A program made the translations under genes and the position numbers. The notes under the pieces are model-generated. The model made no database searches, was not told the origin of the DNA, and worked only from the letters and a program-made list of their open reading frames with translations. Positions 25,407 through 34,535 of a DNA stretch of 64,000 bases are shown here, piece after piece. The stretch spans positions 8,059,501-8,123,500 of the forward strand of contig NZ_CP059997.1 of NCBI RefSeq assembly GCF_018736145.1. The letters run 5' to 3'. The stretch comes from Amycolatopsis sp. CA-230715 (GTDB lineage: Bacteria; Actinomycetota; Actinomycetes; Mycobacteriales; Pseudonocardiaceae). Within the stretch, counting starts at the first letter, position 1, and each line of letters opens with the position of its first letter.

Positions 25407-26396
25407 ATGACGAACGCGAGCCAGCAGGCGCTGCGGTCTTCGTTCGCCGAAACGCTTCCCGCCGAGACCGACCCGGGCGGCCGGGTCGTGGTGCGCGCCG
25501 ACGGCATCGCCGAGGATTGGCTGACGGCGCACGGCGACGCGCTGCGCGCGGCCGTCACCGAGCACGGTGCCGTGCTGGTGCGCGGCCTGGACCTGCGGGA
25601 CATCGACCAGGTCGTCGGCGCCTACCGGGCGCTGCCGGTCGAGCTCCTGACCGATCGGGAGGCGTTCGCCCCGCGGTCGGTGTACGCCGACGGCGTGTAC
25701 TCGTCGTCGCAGTGGCCCGCCGACCAACCGATGTGCATGCACCACGAGCTCAGCTACGCGGGCACGGTTCCCGGCCTGCTCGCGATGGCGTGCCTGCGCG
25801 CACCGGAGGAAGGCGGGGCGACGGCGACCGCGGACGCCGCGGCGGTGCTGGCCGCGCTGCCCTCGGACGTGGTCGACCGGTTCACCGAGCACGGCTGGTC
25901 GCTGGTTCGCAGCTACAACGGCGAAGTGGGCGTTTCGCTCGCCGAGTCGTTCGGCACCGACGACCGGGCCGAGATCGAGAACTACTGCCGTGCCAACGGC
26001 ATCGAGTTCGACTGGGGCGTCGACGGCGCGCTCCGGACCCGCCAGCGCCGACCGGCCGTGCTCCGGCACCCGGTGACGGGGGTGGACTGCTGGTTCAACC
26101 AGATCGCGTTCCTCAACGAGTGGACGATGGCGCCGGAAGTGCGCCAGTACCTCGTCGACGTCTACGGCGCGGACGGGTTGCCGTTCACCACGCGCTTCGG
26201 CGACGGAAGCCCGATCGACGAAGGCGTCGTCGAGGCGATCAACGCCGTGTACGAGGCGCACACGGTGCGCCACCCGTGGCAGGCGGGCGAGCTGATGCTG
26301 GTGGACAACATCCGCACCGCGCACAGCACCGAGCCCTACGCCGGTGACCGCCAGATCGTCGTCGCCATGGCGGAGCCGGTTCGACGCGATGCCTGA
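25407..26396 (+). CDS. TauD/SyrP-type Fe(II)/2-oxoglutarate hydroxylase
   Basis: The 329-residue TauD-family enzyme is of the SyrP branch, with an MHHELSY iron-ligand region, distal DNIRTAHSTEP and a following Arg-containing segment (AGDRQIVVAM). SyrP and relatives hydroxylate the beta carbon of amino acids held on a carrier domain. The gene is followed by sbnA after 48 bases and lies one gene from the A-T and sbnB genes, so beta-hydroxylation of carrier-bound Dap is a reasonable guess. The ATG is preceded by AGGGGGAG (25392-25399). Confidence 0.88.
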   Translation: MTNASQQALRSSFAETLPAETDPGGRVVVRADGIAEDWLTAHGDALRAAVTEHGAVLVRGLDLRDIDQVVGAYRALPVELLTDREAFAPRSVYADGVYSSSQWPADQPMCMHHELSYAGTVPGLLAMACLRAPEEGGATATADAAAVLAALPSDVVDRFTEHGWSLVRSYNGEVGVSLAESFGTDDRAEIENYCRANGIEFDWGVDGALRTRQRRPAVLRHPVTGVDCWFNQIAFLNEWTMAPEVRQYLVDVYGADGLPFTTRFGDGSPIDEGVVEAINAVYEAHTVRHPWQAGELMLVDNIRTAHSTEPYAGDRQIVVAMAEPVRRDA

Positions 26397-26444
26397 TCGC
26401 CTGCCCGCGCGGCGAGCGTCCGGGCACCGAGGAGGAGTGACACC

Positions 26445-27431
26445 GTGCCGGTCATCTCGGCCCCCCAGGACTTCAACGAGGAGGACCTCTTCGTCGACCT
26501 CCTGCCGGTGTTCGGCAGGTCGCTGTTCCTGAAGTGCGAAGGGTTCAACTTCGCCGGCTCGATCAAGCTCAAGGCCGCGGCGCGCATGCTCGACGCCGCG
26601 GAACGGGAGGGACGGGTCACGCCGGACTCAGTACTGGTCGAGTCCTCGTCGGGCAATCTCGGCCTCGCGCTGAGCGTGCTCGCCGCGAACCGGGGCCTGC
26701 GGTTCGTGTGCGTCACCGACTCCCGGTGCAACCTCGCCACCAGACGGATGATGGAGGCGCTGGGCGGCACCGTGCACGTGATCGCCGAACCGGACGCCGA
26801 CGGCGGTTTCCTCGGCGCGCGCCTCGACTACGTTCGCGCCCTGTGCGCATCGGACAGCCGATACGTGTGGCTCAACCAGTACGCGAACCCGAACAACTGG
26901 AAGGCCCACTACGAGACGACGGCGCCCGCCATCCTCAACCAGTTCCCCGATCTGGACGTCCTGTTCGTCGGCGCGGGCACCACCGGCACGCTCATGGGCT
27001 GCGCCCGGTTCTTCCGCGCCAGGAGCGAGCGGGTGCGGATCGTCGCCGTGGACAGTGTGGGCTCGGTCACGTTCGGCGGCCCGTCGGGGCCGAGGATGAT
27101 CCCCGGACTCGGTACCAGCGTGCGGCCCGCGCTGCTGGACGAGTCCCACGTGGACGACGTGGTCATGGTGCCGGAGCCGGACACGGTGCGCACCTGCCAC
27201 CGGTTGGCCGCGCGGGGTTTCCTGTTCGGCGGATCGACCGGAACGGTGGTCAGCGGGGCGCTGGGCTGGCTGGCCGAACGCCCGGACTGGCAAGGCGTCG
27301 CCGTGGCGATCGCGCCGGACCTCGGCGAGCGCTATCTGGATTCGGTGTACCAGAACGACTGGCTGCACGGTGTCGACGGAGAAGACGTGCTGCGCCCGAA
27401 CGGCCTGACCGCGGGCACCTCCCTGGCCTGA
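26445..27431 (+). CDS. sbnA: SbnA-type PLP synthase (O-phosphoserine + glutamate, Dap pathway)
   Basis: The 328-residue cysteine-synthase-fold enzyme resembles SbnA closely: Schiff-base Lys in FAGSIKLKA, ESSSGNLGLALS, EPDADGGFLGARL, WLNQYANPNNW and FGGSTGTVVS. SbnA condenses O-phospho-L-serine with L-glutamate to the intermediate that SbnB oxidises to Dap. True cysteine synthases lack the long QYANPNNW match. The GTG start has GGAGGAG at 26431-26437. It is likely co-transcribed with the SyrP-type gene. Confidence 0.92.
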   Translation: MPVISAPQDFNEEDLFVDLLPVFGRSLFLKCEGFNFAGSIKLKAAARMLDAAEREGRVTPDSVLVESSSGNLGLALSVLAANRGLRFVCVTDSRCNLATRRMMEALGGTVHVIAEPDADGGFLGARLDYVRALCASDSRYVWLNQYANPNNWKAHYETTAPAILNQFPDLDVLFVGAGTTGTLMGCARFFRARSERVRIVAVDSVGSVTFGGPSGPRMIPGLGTSVRPALLDESHVDDVVMVPEPDTVRTCHRLAARGFLFGGSTGTVVSGALGWLAERPDWQGVAVAIAPDLGERYLDSVYQNDWLHGVDGEDVLRPNGLTAGTSLA

Positions 27432-27955
27432 ACCCGGCGCGGTCCGGCGGGGCCCTTTTCGTGAATACGGTGCTGAAAAGCGCTCGGACCAGGCTTTATT
27501 GGCGACTCGGCAGGCGGCGGGGGCATTTCCTCGCGGACATTACTCCGTTGAGCCCATACCATGCCCCCTAATGTGGGTCCAGTCCCCTATGTCTGTATGC
27601 AGTGGTGGACAGCACCGGGGTTCTGCGTAGACTGATCGACATCGAGCTGTTATAGGGACTAACCGCTCGTAGTGGAGCGGAACAGGTGATCGATAGCCCA
27701 TGGGGGGACGGTGATCGAGCGGCATTCGCTGTTTTCGACAAGACGAGTTCGATAATTGTCGGAGAGTGGCGCGGTGTCACTCCAGGTGCGGGTGTGTGAC
27801 GGCTGGCGCCGATGACATATCCGCCGATAGTTCCGATCCATGGGGGCATAGATCGCAATCTGGCGAGGCTACGATTTCACGTGGTCATGCGGGACCGACG
27901 TCGTCGGCGCGGGTCTGATGACCACGGGGTGTTCGAGGAAGGGCCGGAGCCGAGC
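27432..27955. other. 524-bp regulatory gap before the large SARP gene
   Basis: I see no convincing gene. The part from about 27470 to 27720 is comparatively AT-rich (for example gagctgttatagggactaacc near 27645) and probably carries the SARP promoter. Several short frames on both strands have no start site or recognisable protein. Confidence 0.5.
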
Positions 27956-30934
27956 ATGCGCCTGAACGTGCTCGGTCCGCCCGTCGTACTCGACGACGAA
28001 GGTCACGAAGTGCCCGTGCCGAGGGGCAAACCCGGCAGGCTGCTCGTGCTGCTGGCGGTCCGCCGCGGGCAAACCGCGAGCACGGACGCGTTGATGAGCG
28101 CGCTGTGGGGCGAGCGCCCGCCGCGGTCGGCGTCGGCGAACCTGCAGAGCTACATCTCCGCGCTGCGCTCGATGCTGGACGCCGCGACCCCGTCCGGTGG
28201 CCAGCGCCTTCGCTTCGATTCCGGCGGCTACCAACTGCGGCTGGAGTCCGAGGAATGCGACCTGTTCGAATTCGAACAGCTCTTGATCAGCGGTCGTCGC
28301 GCCGCGCGGGGCGGCGACCACCAGCGCGCCGCGACGACGTTGCGGCGCGCGGTCCGGCTCTGGCAGGGCAACCCGTTCGCCACGTCGACCTCCTCCGGCC
28401 TCGCCGGGCCCGCGTTGGTCACCGGCGAGGCCCAGGTGTGGGACGAGGTCTGGCTTACCGCGTACGAGGACTGCGTCGAGGCGGAGCTCGCGGTCGAACC
28501 GAGGACCAGCCTCGTGCCGGAGCTGCGCCGGATGCTGGTGGAGAACCCGGTGCGGGAGCGCCTGCACCTGTTGCTGATGGAGGCGTTGTGGGCCATCGGC
28601 GACTCGGCGGCGGCGTTGAGCACCTACGCCGACGCGCGCGCGACGCTGGTGGCCGAACTCGGGATCGAACCGAGCACGCCGTTGCGGGACCTGCACACCA
28701 GGATCCTGCGCGGGGAAACGCTGGACCAGGTCGTGCCGGTCGCCGAACCGGCCGCGCCCGCGAGCGGTGTGGCCGATCCGCAGGTCTGCCGCCAGCTGCC
28801 GAGGGACATTCCGGACTTCACCGGCAGGGACGCCGTGGTCATGTCGTTGTGCGCACAGCTCACCGACACCGATTCGGTCAGCGTCGCCGCGCTCACCGGT
28901 CCGGCGGGTGCCGGCAAGACGACGCTGGCCGTGCACATCGCGCACCAGGTGGCCGACCGGTTTCCCGACGGCCAGCTCTACGTCGGCCTCGGCGGGGGAG
29001 GCGGACCGGTCCGGGAACCGGACCAGGTACTCGCCGGTCTGCTGGGCAACCTCGGCCTGCCGAGTTCGGCGGTACCGGCGGGGCTGGAGGACAGGGCTGC
29101 CCTGTTCCGCTCGACGCTGGCCGGGCGCAGGGTGCTCGTCGTGCTCGACGACGTGGTGGACGCTCAGCAGGTGCTTCCGCTGCTGCCGGGAACACCGGGC
29201 AGCACCGTGCTGGTCACCAGCCGGAACCGGCTGGTGGACCTGGCCACGAGCGCCCGCGTCGAGCTGGGTGCTTTCACCTCGCAGGAAGGGCGGGCGCTGC
29301 TGGCCGCCGTGATCGGCGCGGACCGCGTCGATGCCGAACCCGCCGTCGCCGACGAACTGCTCGCGCTGACCGAAGGGCTTCCGCTCGCGGTCAGGGCGGT
29401 GTCCGTGCGGTTGGCGACCCGGCCGAAGTGGTCGCTCGGCTCGCTGCTGGCCCGGCTGAGGCAGGAGGCGAGATCCGCCGATCCGGGCAGGCTGCTCGAC
29501 GAGCTGGCGGTCGGCGATCTGGACGTGCGGACCGGGTTCGCCATGACCTACATGGCACTCGAAGAGCCGAGGGACAAGGCCGCGTTCCGCCGGTTCGCCC
29601 TCGCCGGCGTCTCCGATCTCCCGCCGTGGGCGATGTCGGCGCTGGCCGGGTCGTCCGATTTCGACCGCACGCTCGGCAGGCTGCTGGACTGCCACCTGGT
29701 CGAACCGTTCCACGCCGCGGACGAGCGGTACCGCATGCACGATCTCCTGCGCCGTTACGCCGCAACGGAATGCGCCGCCGTCGACGGTGATCCCACCGCC
29801 GACAGCCAGGCCCGTGCCGCGCTGCGGCGGCTGTTCGACGCCACTCGCGCGCTGGTGGGGGTGGCGTACCGGGCGCTGCCGACCCCGGCGGACTGGCTCC
29901 CGCCGATCGGTCCCGAACCGTCCGGCCCGGTGCCGCTGGAGCGCGCGCTCGTCGCCGACGACCCGATGTCGTGGTGTGCCAACGAAATCGGGCTGCTGGT
30001 CGCCGTGCTGACCGAGGCGGCCGCGGCGGGCTGGCGGCACGAGGTGCTCGACACCGTCGAGCGGCTCGGCGGCTTTCTCGCCATGCGGAGCAGATTGGAC
30101 GAGACCGAGCGGTTGTACTCGGAGCTGGCCCGGTTCCCCGAACCGGACCACCTGGTGACCGCGCACGTCCAGTACGGGCTCGCCATGGCCAAGATGATGG
30201 AGGGCAGGCTGGCCGAGGCGGCCGTGGTGTTCGGTGGCTGCGCGGCGCGGTTCGACCAGCTGGGCGAACCGGTGGGGCTCGCGCACAGCTTGACCTTCCT
30301 GAGCTTCTGCCGGAACTACGAGGGCCGGACCGAGGACGCGGACCGGCTCGCCCGGCGCGCGGTGGCCGTCTCGGCGGACATCGGCGACACCCGGTGCCGG
30401 ATCAGGGCGCTGCGCCAGCTCGGCGCGGTGTCCGTCACGCAGGGGCGCGCGCAGGACGGTGTCCGGCTGCTCGAACAGGCGCTGGAACTGTCCACCGGCG
30501 CCGGTGTCCCGGACGTCGAAGCGATGGTGCTGAGCAGTTTGGCCAAGGCACTGGCCGAAACGCGGGAACTGGCCAGGGCCGACGAGGTGTGCCGCCGCGC
30601 CGCGGACCTGCTCGACCACCTCGCCCAACCGGCGGCCCGTGCCTATGTCCGGCTCATCCAAGGGGAAATCGCCGAACTGCGCGGCGAGCACCGCAGCGCC
30701 ATCGAGGCGGCGGAGACATCGCTGTGGGCGTTCCGTGAACTGGGCGACCGGCGGGGCGAGGCGTCCGCGGGATTTCGGTTGGCCGCCAACGAACTCCGGC
30801 TGGGTTTTCCGGTGCGCGCCGTGCCGCTGCTGCGCTCCGCCGTGCGCATCTTCGACCAGCTCGGCCTGCGCGCGCTCGCCCGTCAGGCGGAGGACGCGCT
30901 CGCGTCCGCGACCGGAGCGCTCCTCGCGCACTGA
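27956..30934 (+). CDS. Large SARP/AfsR-type regulator (DBD-BTAD-NB-ARC-TPR)
   Basis: The 992-residue protein begins MRLNVLGPPVV. The winged-helix DNA-binding domain spans residues 1-95 and the BTAD about 100-245. The NB-ARC ATPase P-loop GPAGAGKTT starts near residue 315, with VLVVLDDVVDAQQ as Walker B. The C-terminal third (about 690-990) is helical TPR-like repeat. This is the AfsR-type full-length architecture, which integrates a nucleotide switch with DNA binding. The ATG at 27956 has GGAG 7 bases upstream; GTG 27929 is an in-frame alternative. It is the second of three SARP genes in the cluster. Confidence 0.93.
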   Translation: MRLNVLGPPVVLDDEGHEVPVPRGKPGRLLVLLAVRRGQTASTDALMSALWGERPPRSASANLQSYISALRSMLDAATPSGGQRLRFDSGGYQLRLESEECDLFEFEQLLISGRRAARGGDHQRAATTLRRAVRLWQGNPFATSTSSGLAGPALVTGEAQVWDEVWLTAYEDCVEAELAVEPRTSLVPELRRMLVENPVRERLHLLLMEALWAIGDSAAALSTYADARATLVAELGIEPSTPLRDLHTRILRGETLDQVVPVAEPAAPASGVADPQVCRQLPRDIPDFTGRDAVVMSLCAQLTDTDSVSVAALTGPAGAGKTTLAVHIAHQVADRFPDGQLYVGLGGGGGPVREPDQVLAGLLGNLGLPSSAVPAGLEDRAALFRSTLAGRRVLVVLDDVVDAQQVLPLLPGTPGSTVLVTSRNRLVDLATSARVELGAFTSQEGRALLAAVIGADRVDAEPAVADELLALTEGLPLAVRAVSVRLATRPKWSLGSLLARLRQEARSADPGRLLDELAVGDLDVRTGFAMTYMALEEPRDKAAFRRFALAGVSDLPPWAMSALAGSSDFDRTLGRLLDCHLVEPFHAADERYRMHDLLRRYAATECAAVDGDPTADSQARAALRRLFDATRALVGVAYRALPTPADWLPPIGPEPSGPVPLERALVADDPMSWCANEIGLLVAVLTEAAAAGWRHEVLDTVERLGGFLAMRSRLDETERLYSELARFPEPDHLVTAHVQYGLAMAKMMEGRLAEAAVVFGGCAARFDQLGEPVGLAHSLTFLSFCRNYEGRTEDADRLARRAVAVSADIGDTRCRIRALRQLGAVSVTQGRAQDGVRLLEQALELSTGAGVPDVEAMVLSSLAKALAETRELARADEVCRRAADLLDHLAQPAARAYVRLIQGEIAELRGEHRSAIEAAETSLWAFRELGDRRGEASAGFRLAANELRLGFPVRAVPLLRSAVRIFDQLGLRALARQAEDALASATGALLAH

Positions 30935-30942
30935 GGCGCCGA

Positions 30943-30960
30943 TGCCGTCATATGACGGCA
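30943..30960. repeat. Perfect 18-bp palindrome downstream of the large SARP gene
   Basis: TGCCGTCATATGACGGCA is perfectly self-complementary and begins 8 bases after the SARP stop, in the 192-bp gap before the third SARP gene. It has no loop and no T tail, which favours a protein-binding site over a terminator. Confidence 0.6.
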
Positions 30961-31126
30961 ACATCGCGTCATGTGGCTGCAATATGGGGCGTCTATGGCG
31001 GTACTCCTACGGTGGAAGTAGCGCTTCCGTTACTGGGGGTACGTAGGTGGAAGCCGGTCGCTGAAGGCTCTTCGCGGAGTTCGACGGCGACTGACGATTC
31101 CGCCCGGCGATCGACTGGGGGATGGG

Positions 31127-32980
31127 ATGTCAGCCGAGCTGAGCTTCAAAATGCTGGGACCGCTCGAACTGGGGACGGGGGGCGAATGGGTGTCGATTCG
31201 CTCGCCGAGACAACGAACCGTGCTGGCGATGCTGTTGCTGTCGCCGGATCAGGTGGTGTCGGTGGACAGCCTGATCGAGGCCGTGTGGAGCGATCATCCA
31301 CCGGCGACCGGGCGAACGCAGATCGCCATCTGCGTCACCGCGCTGCGCAAGATCTTCCGCGCCGCGCACCATTCGGAGGAGGTGATCGCGACCGTCGCGC
31401 CAGGGTACCGGCTCAACGACAAGGCGCTCCGGATCGACGCGGTCGACTTCGGCACTTTCGTCGACGAGGCAAGGGCGTCGGCCAGGCGCGGCGAAGCGGC
31501 CGCTGCGGTCGAGAAGTACACCAGGGCACTGGATCTGTGGCGGGGCCAGGCCCTGTCCGGGGTGTCCGGGTACTCGGTCGAGGTCGAGGCCGAACGGCTG
31601 GAACAGGAACGGCTCACCGTGTTCGAACAGCGGACCGAGCTGAAACTGGCACTCGGGCAGCACCGCGCGGTCGTCGGTGAACTCGCCGCACTGGTGCGGG
31701 AGCACCCGCAGCGGGAGACGGCCCGCGCGCAGCTGATGCTGGCGCAGTACCGCTGCGGTCAGCGCGTCGAGGCGCTGGAAACCTTCCACGAAGGGCGAAA
31801 GCACGCCATCGAGACCTACGGGCTGGATCCCGGCGTGGCGCTGCGAGAGCTGCACGAGGCGATACTCCAGGACGACGCGAGCCTCGCCGCACCGTCCACA
31901 TCGGACACGGTGCGCCCGGTGCGCGCGATCGTGCCAGCGCAGCTGCCCTCGGACATCCCGGCGTTCACCGGCAGGGAGGTCGAACTGGCCAGGCTGGACG
32001 CGATGGTGGTCGAGCACGCCGACCACGAGCCGACACCGGTCGGGCTGGTCACCGGCGGGCCCGGTGTCGGCAAGACCGCGGTCGCGGTGCACTGGGCGCG
32101 GCGGATGGCCGGGAAGTTCCCCGGTGGTCAGCTGTTCGTCGACCTGCACGGGCACGACGGCCAGGAGGCGGCGGATCCGGACACGGTGCTGGCGCACTTC
32201 CTGCGCGCACTCGGCGTGTCCGAGGCGGCGATCCCGGCGGCGTCGATCGAGCGGGCCGCGCTGTACCGCAGCGTCATCGACGGCAGGCGGGTGCTCGTCG
32301 TGCTGGACAACGCGCGGGACTACCGGCAGATCGCGCCGCTCATGCCGGGCAGCGGTTCGTGTTGCGTGCTGGTCACCAGCGGCGAGCCGATTCCGGAGCT
32401 GCTGGGGCACTACTGCCCGGTGTCGGTGCGGATGACGCCGCTGCCCGCGGAAGCGGCCCGTGAGCTGATCGGCAAGGTCGTCGGCGACCGCAGAGTGGTC
32501 GAAGATCCGGCGGGGACGGGCAGGCTCGCCGAGCTGTGCGACCGGTTACCGTTGGCGTTGCGGGTTTCGGCGGCGAGGCTGACCGCGAAACCGCATTGGC
32601 GGGTGAGCGATCTGGTGTCGCGGATGATGGACCCGGCGCGGCGGTTCGACGAACTCGGCCAGGCGGGCCCGGATCTGCGGTCGCGGTTCCGGCTGAGCTA
32701 CGGACGGCTGGATCCGCTCGCGGCGCGGCTGTTCCGGTTGCTGGGCTGGGTTTCGGTGCCGTGCGTGGACACCGCGGGCGCCGCGGATCTGCTGAGCGTG
32801 GGGCGGGTCGAGGCCGAGCTGGCCTTGGAGCGCCTCGTGGACGCTTATCTCGCCGAGGTGGTGCTGGGCGCGCGCACCGGCCCGACGCAGTATCGCGTCG
32901 GCGGCCTGGCGCGGGTTTTCGCCCAGGAACAGGATTGCGACGAATCGGTGACGTTCGCGGAGACCGCGTGCCAGCCGTGA
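31127..32980 (+). CDS. SARP-family regulator with NB-ARC domain, no TPR
   Basis: The 617-residue protein has a winged-helix domain (FKMLGPLEL to ICVTALRKIF), a BTAD (to about 250) and an NB-ARC domain with P-loop GGPGVGKTA near residue 310 and VLVVLDNARDYRQ. It ends after the ARC2-like winged helix, so the TPR region present in the neighbouring SARP is absent. The stop is followed by unrelated sequence, which suggests a natural short form rather than a visible frameshift. The ATG is preceded by a G-rich stretch (tggggga). Confidence 0.92.
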   Translation: MSAELSFKMLGPLELGTGGEWVSIRSPRQRTVLAMLLLSPDQVVSVDSLIEAVWSDHPPATGRTQIAICVTALRKIFRAAHHSEEVIATVAPGYRLNDKALRIDAVDFGTFVDEARASARRGEAAAAVEKYTRALDLWRGQALSGVSGYSVEVEAERLEQERLTVFEQRTELKLALGQHRAVVGELAALVREHPQRETARAQLMLAQYRCGQRVEALETFHEGRKHAIETYGLDPGVALRELHEAILQDDASLAAPSTSDTVRPVRAIVPAQLPSDIPAFTGREVELARLDAMVVEHADHEPTPVGLVTGGPGVGKTAVAVHWARRMAGKFPGGQLFVDLHGHDGQEAADPDTVLAHFLRALGVSEAAIPAASIERAALYRSVIDGRRVLVVLDNARDYRQIAPLMPGSGSCCVLVTSGEPIPELLGHYCPVSVRMTPLPAEAARELIGKVVGDRRVVEDPAGTGRLAELCDRLPLALRVSAARLTAKPHWRVSDLVSRMMDPARRFDELGQAGPDLRSRFRLSYGRLDPLAARLFRLLGWVSVPCVDTAGAADLLSVGRVEAELALERLVDAYLAEVVLGARTGPTQYRVGGLARVFAQEQDCDESVTFAETACQP

Positions 32981-33082
32981 CGAACGCCGGCCGGGCGGAT
33001 ACCCCGGCGATAAGGATCTTGGTCAGTCTGGTCGTGGTGTCGGGAACGGCGGCTGTTCGGCAGTGATGCAAAGGATTTCCAG

Positions 33083-34156
33083 GTGGTTCGGACGGATGAG
33101 TACGCGATGCCGGGGTTGACACCGCAGCGAGGCGGTCGCCTGCCGTTGACGACGGTGCCGGTACGCGGCGGCCATGCGCCCTGTCACGTGGAAATGGTCC
33201 TGGTCTGGGCCGTGCTCGCCATGCTGGGGAGCAGGGCCGTGCTCGGCACCTGGGTGGACGCCTGGCCCCGCGTCGAGGAGCCGAACACCGGGCAACTGAT
33301 CTCCGGCACGCTGTTCATGCTGGTCGCCTTGCTGCTGACGCTGTCGTTCATGGGGTCCACCATGAAGAGGACGGCGGCGGTCGTCGGCGGTCTGGGGTGC
33401 GGCCTGCTGATCGGCACCACCGACGATTTCATCGCGGCCTACGACGACGTCTTCTGGCGGTCGGTCGTCACCCTCATGTACGCCGCGTTCGTCGCCACCG
33501 TGATCGGCATGCGGTGCCTGCGCGACCGGCATTCGCCGACCTCGCGCGAGAACCTGGCGAGCGCCGCGGCCATCGCGGCGAGGGGAGTCGCGGACGGGCT
33601 GGACTCCGCGCGGCGGCTGCGGGCCCTGCGGCTGCTGGAGCGGGCGGCCAACCAGGGCGGTGACCGCTCCGCGGTCGTCGACCTGAGCAGGCTGATCAGC
33701 CGCTGCCCGGAGGCGGAACCGACGGCCACTTCGCACGCCTGGTGGAAGAAGCTGGCCACCGCGTCGCTGGCCGGGCGGATCCCGACGGCCCGCTGGGTGA
33801 GCTGGGCGGTGTGCATCGTCCTGCTCGTCAGGGCGATGCTCGCCGTGCTGGTCGCGGTCGTGGCGCCGGACCGGGACCGGTTCGTGGCGATCAGCGTGGT
33901 TTCCGACGTGTGCCAGGTGCTCAGCGGGATCAGCGTGGTCGCGCTGGTGCTCGCGGCGCTGGTCCGGTTGCGGCGGCACCGGCTGGTGGCGTTGCGGCTC
34001 GGCAGGTACGCCGCGCTGATCACGGTGCTGACCACGGGCCTGTTCGACTTCTCCGCGGAGGGTTTCGCGGTGCTCAGCGACATCATGATCGGGTTGCTCG
34101 TGCTCGCCGTGCTGATCCAGCAGATCCGGGTGCTCGCCCCGGATCCGCTCGCCTGA
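33083..34156 (+). CDS. Polytopic membrane protein of unknown function
   Basis: This is a 357-residue protein (GTG start; ATG 33107 would drop 8 residues). Hydrophobic segments near residues 35-52, 70-90, 97-115, 130-148, 222-245, 260-290, 298-318 and 325-345 suggest 7-8 transmembrane helices, with a long polar, Arg-rich segment (about 150-215) between the two halves. I do not recognise a family. It lies between the third SARP and the P450 on the same strand, so it may belong to the cluster, for example in immunity or transport, but nothing in the sequence shows this. Confidence 0.75.
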   Translation: MVRTDEYAMPGLTPQRGGRLPLTTVPVRGGHAPCHVEMVLVWAVLAMLGSRAVLGTWVDAWPRVEEPNTGQLISGTLFMLVALLLTLSFMGSTMKRTAAVVGGLGCGLLIGTTDDFIAAYDDVFWRSVVTLMYAAFVATVIGMRCLRDRHSPTSRENLASAAAIAARGVADGLDSARRLRALRLLERAANQGGDRSAVVDLSRLISRCPEAEPTATSHAWWKKLATASLAGRIPTARWVSWAVCIVLLVRAMLAVLVAVVAPDRDRFVAISVVSDVCQVLSGISVVALVLAALVRLRRHRLVALRLGRYAALITVLTTGLFDFSAEGFAVLSDIMIGLLVLAVLIQQIRVLAPDPLA

Positions 34157-34535
34157 CGCTCGCTGCCGCCTTCCGGCGTAACCACCGTCCCGCCACCGGT
34201 CCGTCCACAGTGGATTATGGAAATCGGCGGATCCTGGTGCGCTTGTTCCTGCCGTCGCGGCCTTTCGTCCGTTATCGATTCCCGTCCGCGGCGCGCGGCG
34301 TGCTGATAACGATTCAAAATTCGTGCCCACTAGCGTTGCCCGCAATGAACGGTGCGATGGCGCGCGGAGGGGCGCCGTCGACTGTGGACCAGCCCTCCGA
34401 AGCGACGACTGCGCACAGCCCAGTCCCTTGTTCCTCCGCGGTATCCGATGCCGCGGAAGAAGTTTCGCCACACAGCCGGACGGAACACGACCTGTCGAAG
34501 TCTGGATCCGACCGTAGCAAAGATGGAGCCGACCG
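34157..34535. other. Promoter region of the P450 gene
   Basis: The 379-bp gap has no convincing gene. An inverted pair GTTATC (34271-34276) and GATAAC (34305-34310) flanks a very GC-rich core. AT-rich bases 34305-34335 precede a possible -10-like element (cccactagcgt). A similar cactaacgt element lies upstream of the SyrP-type gene (about 25360-25370), so the two genes may share promoter architecture. Confidence 0.4.
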
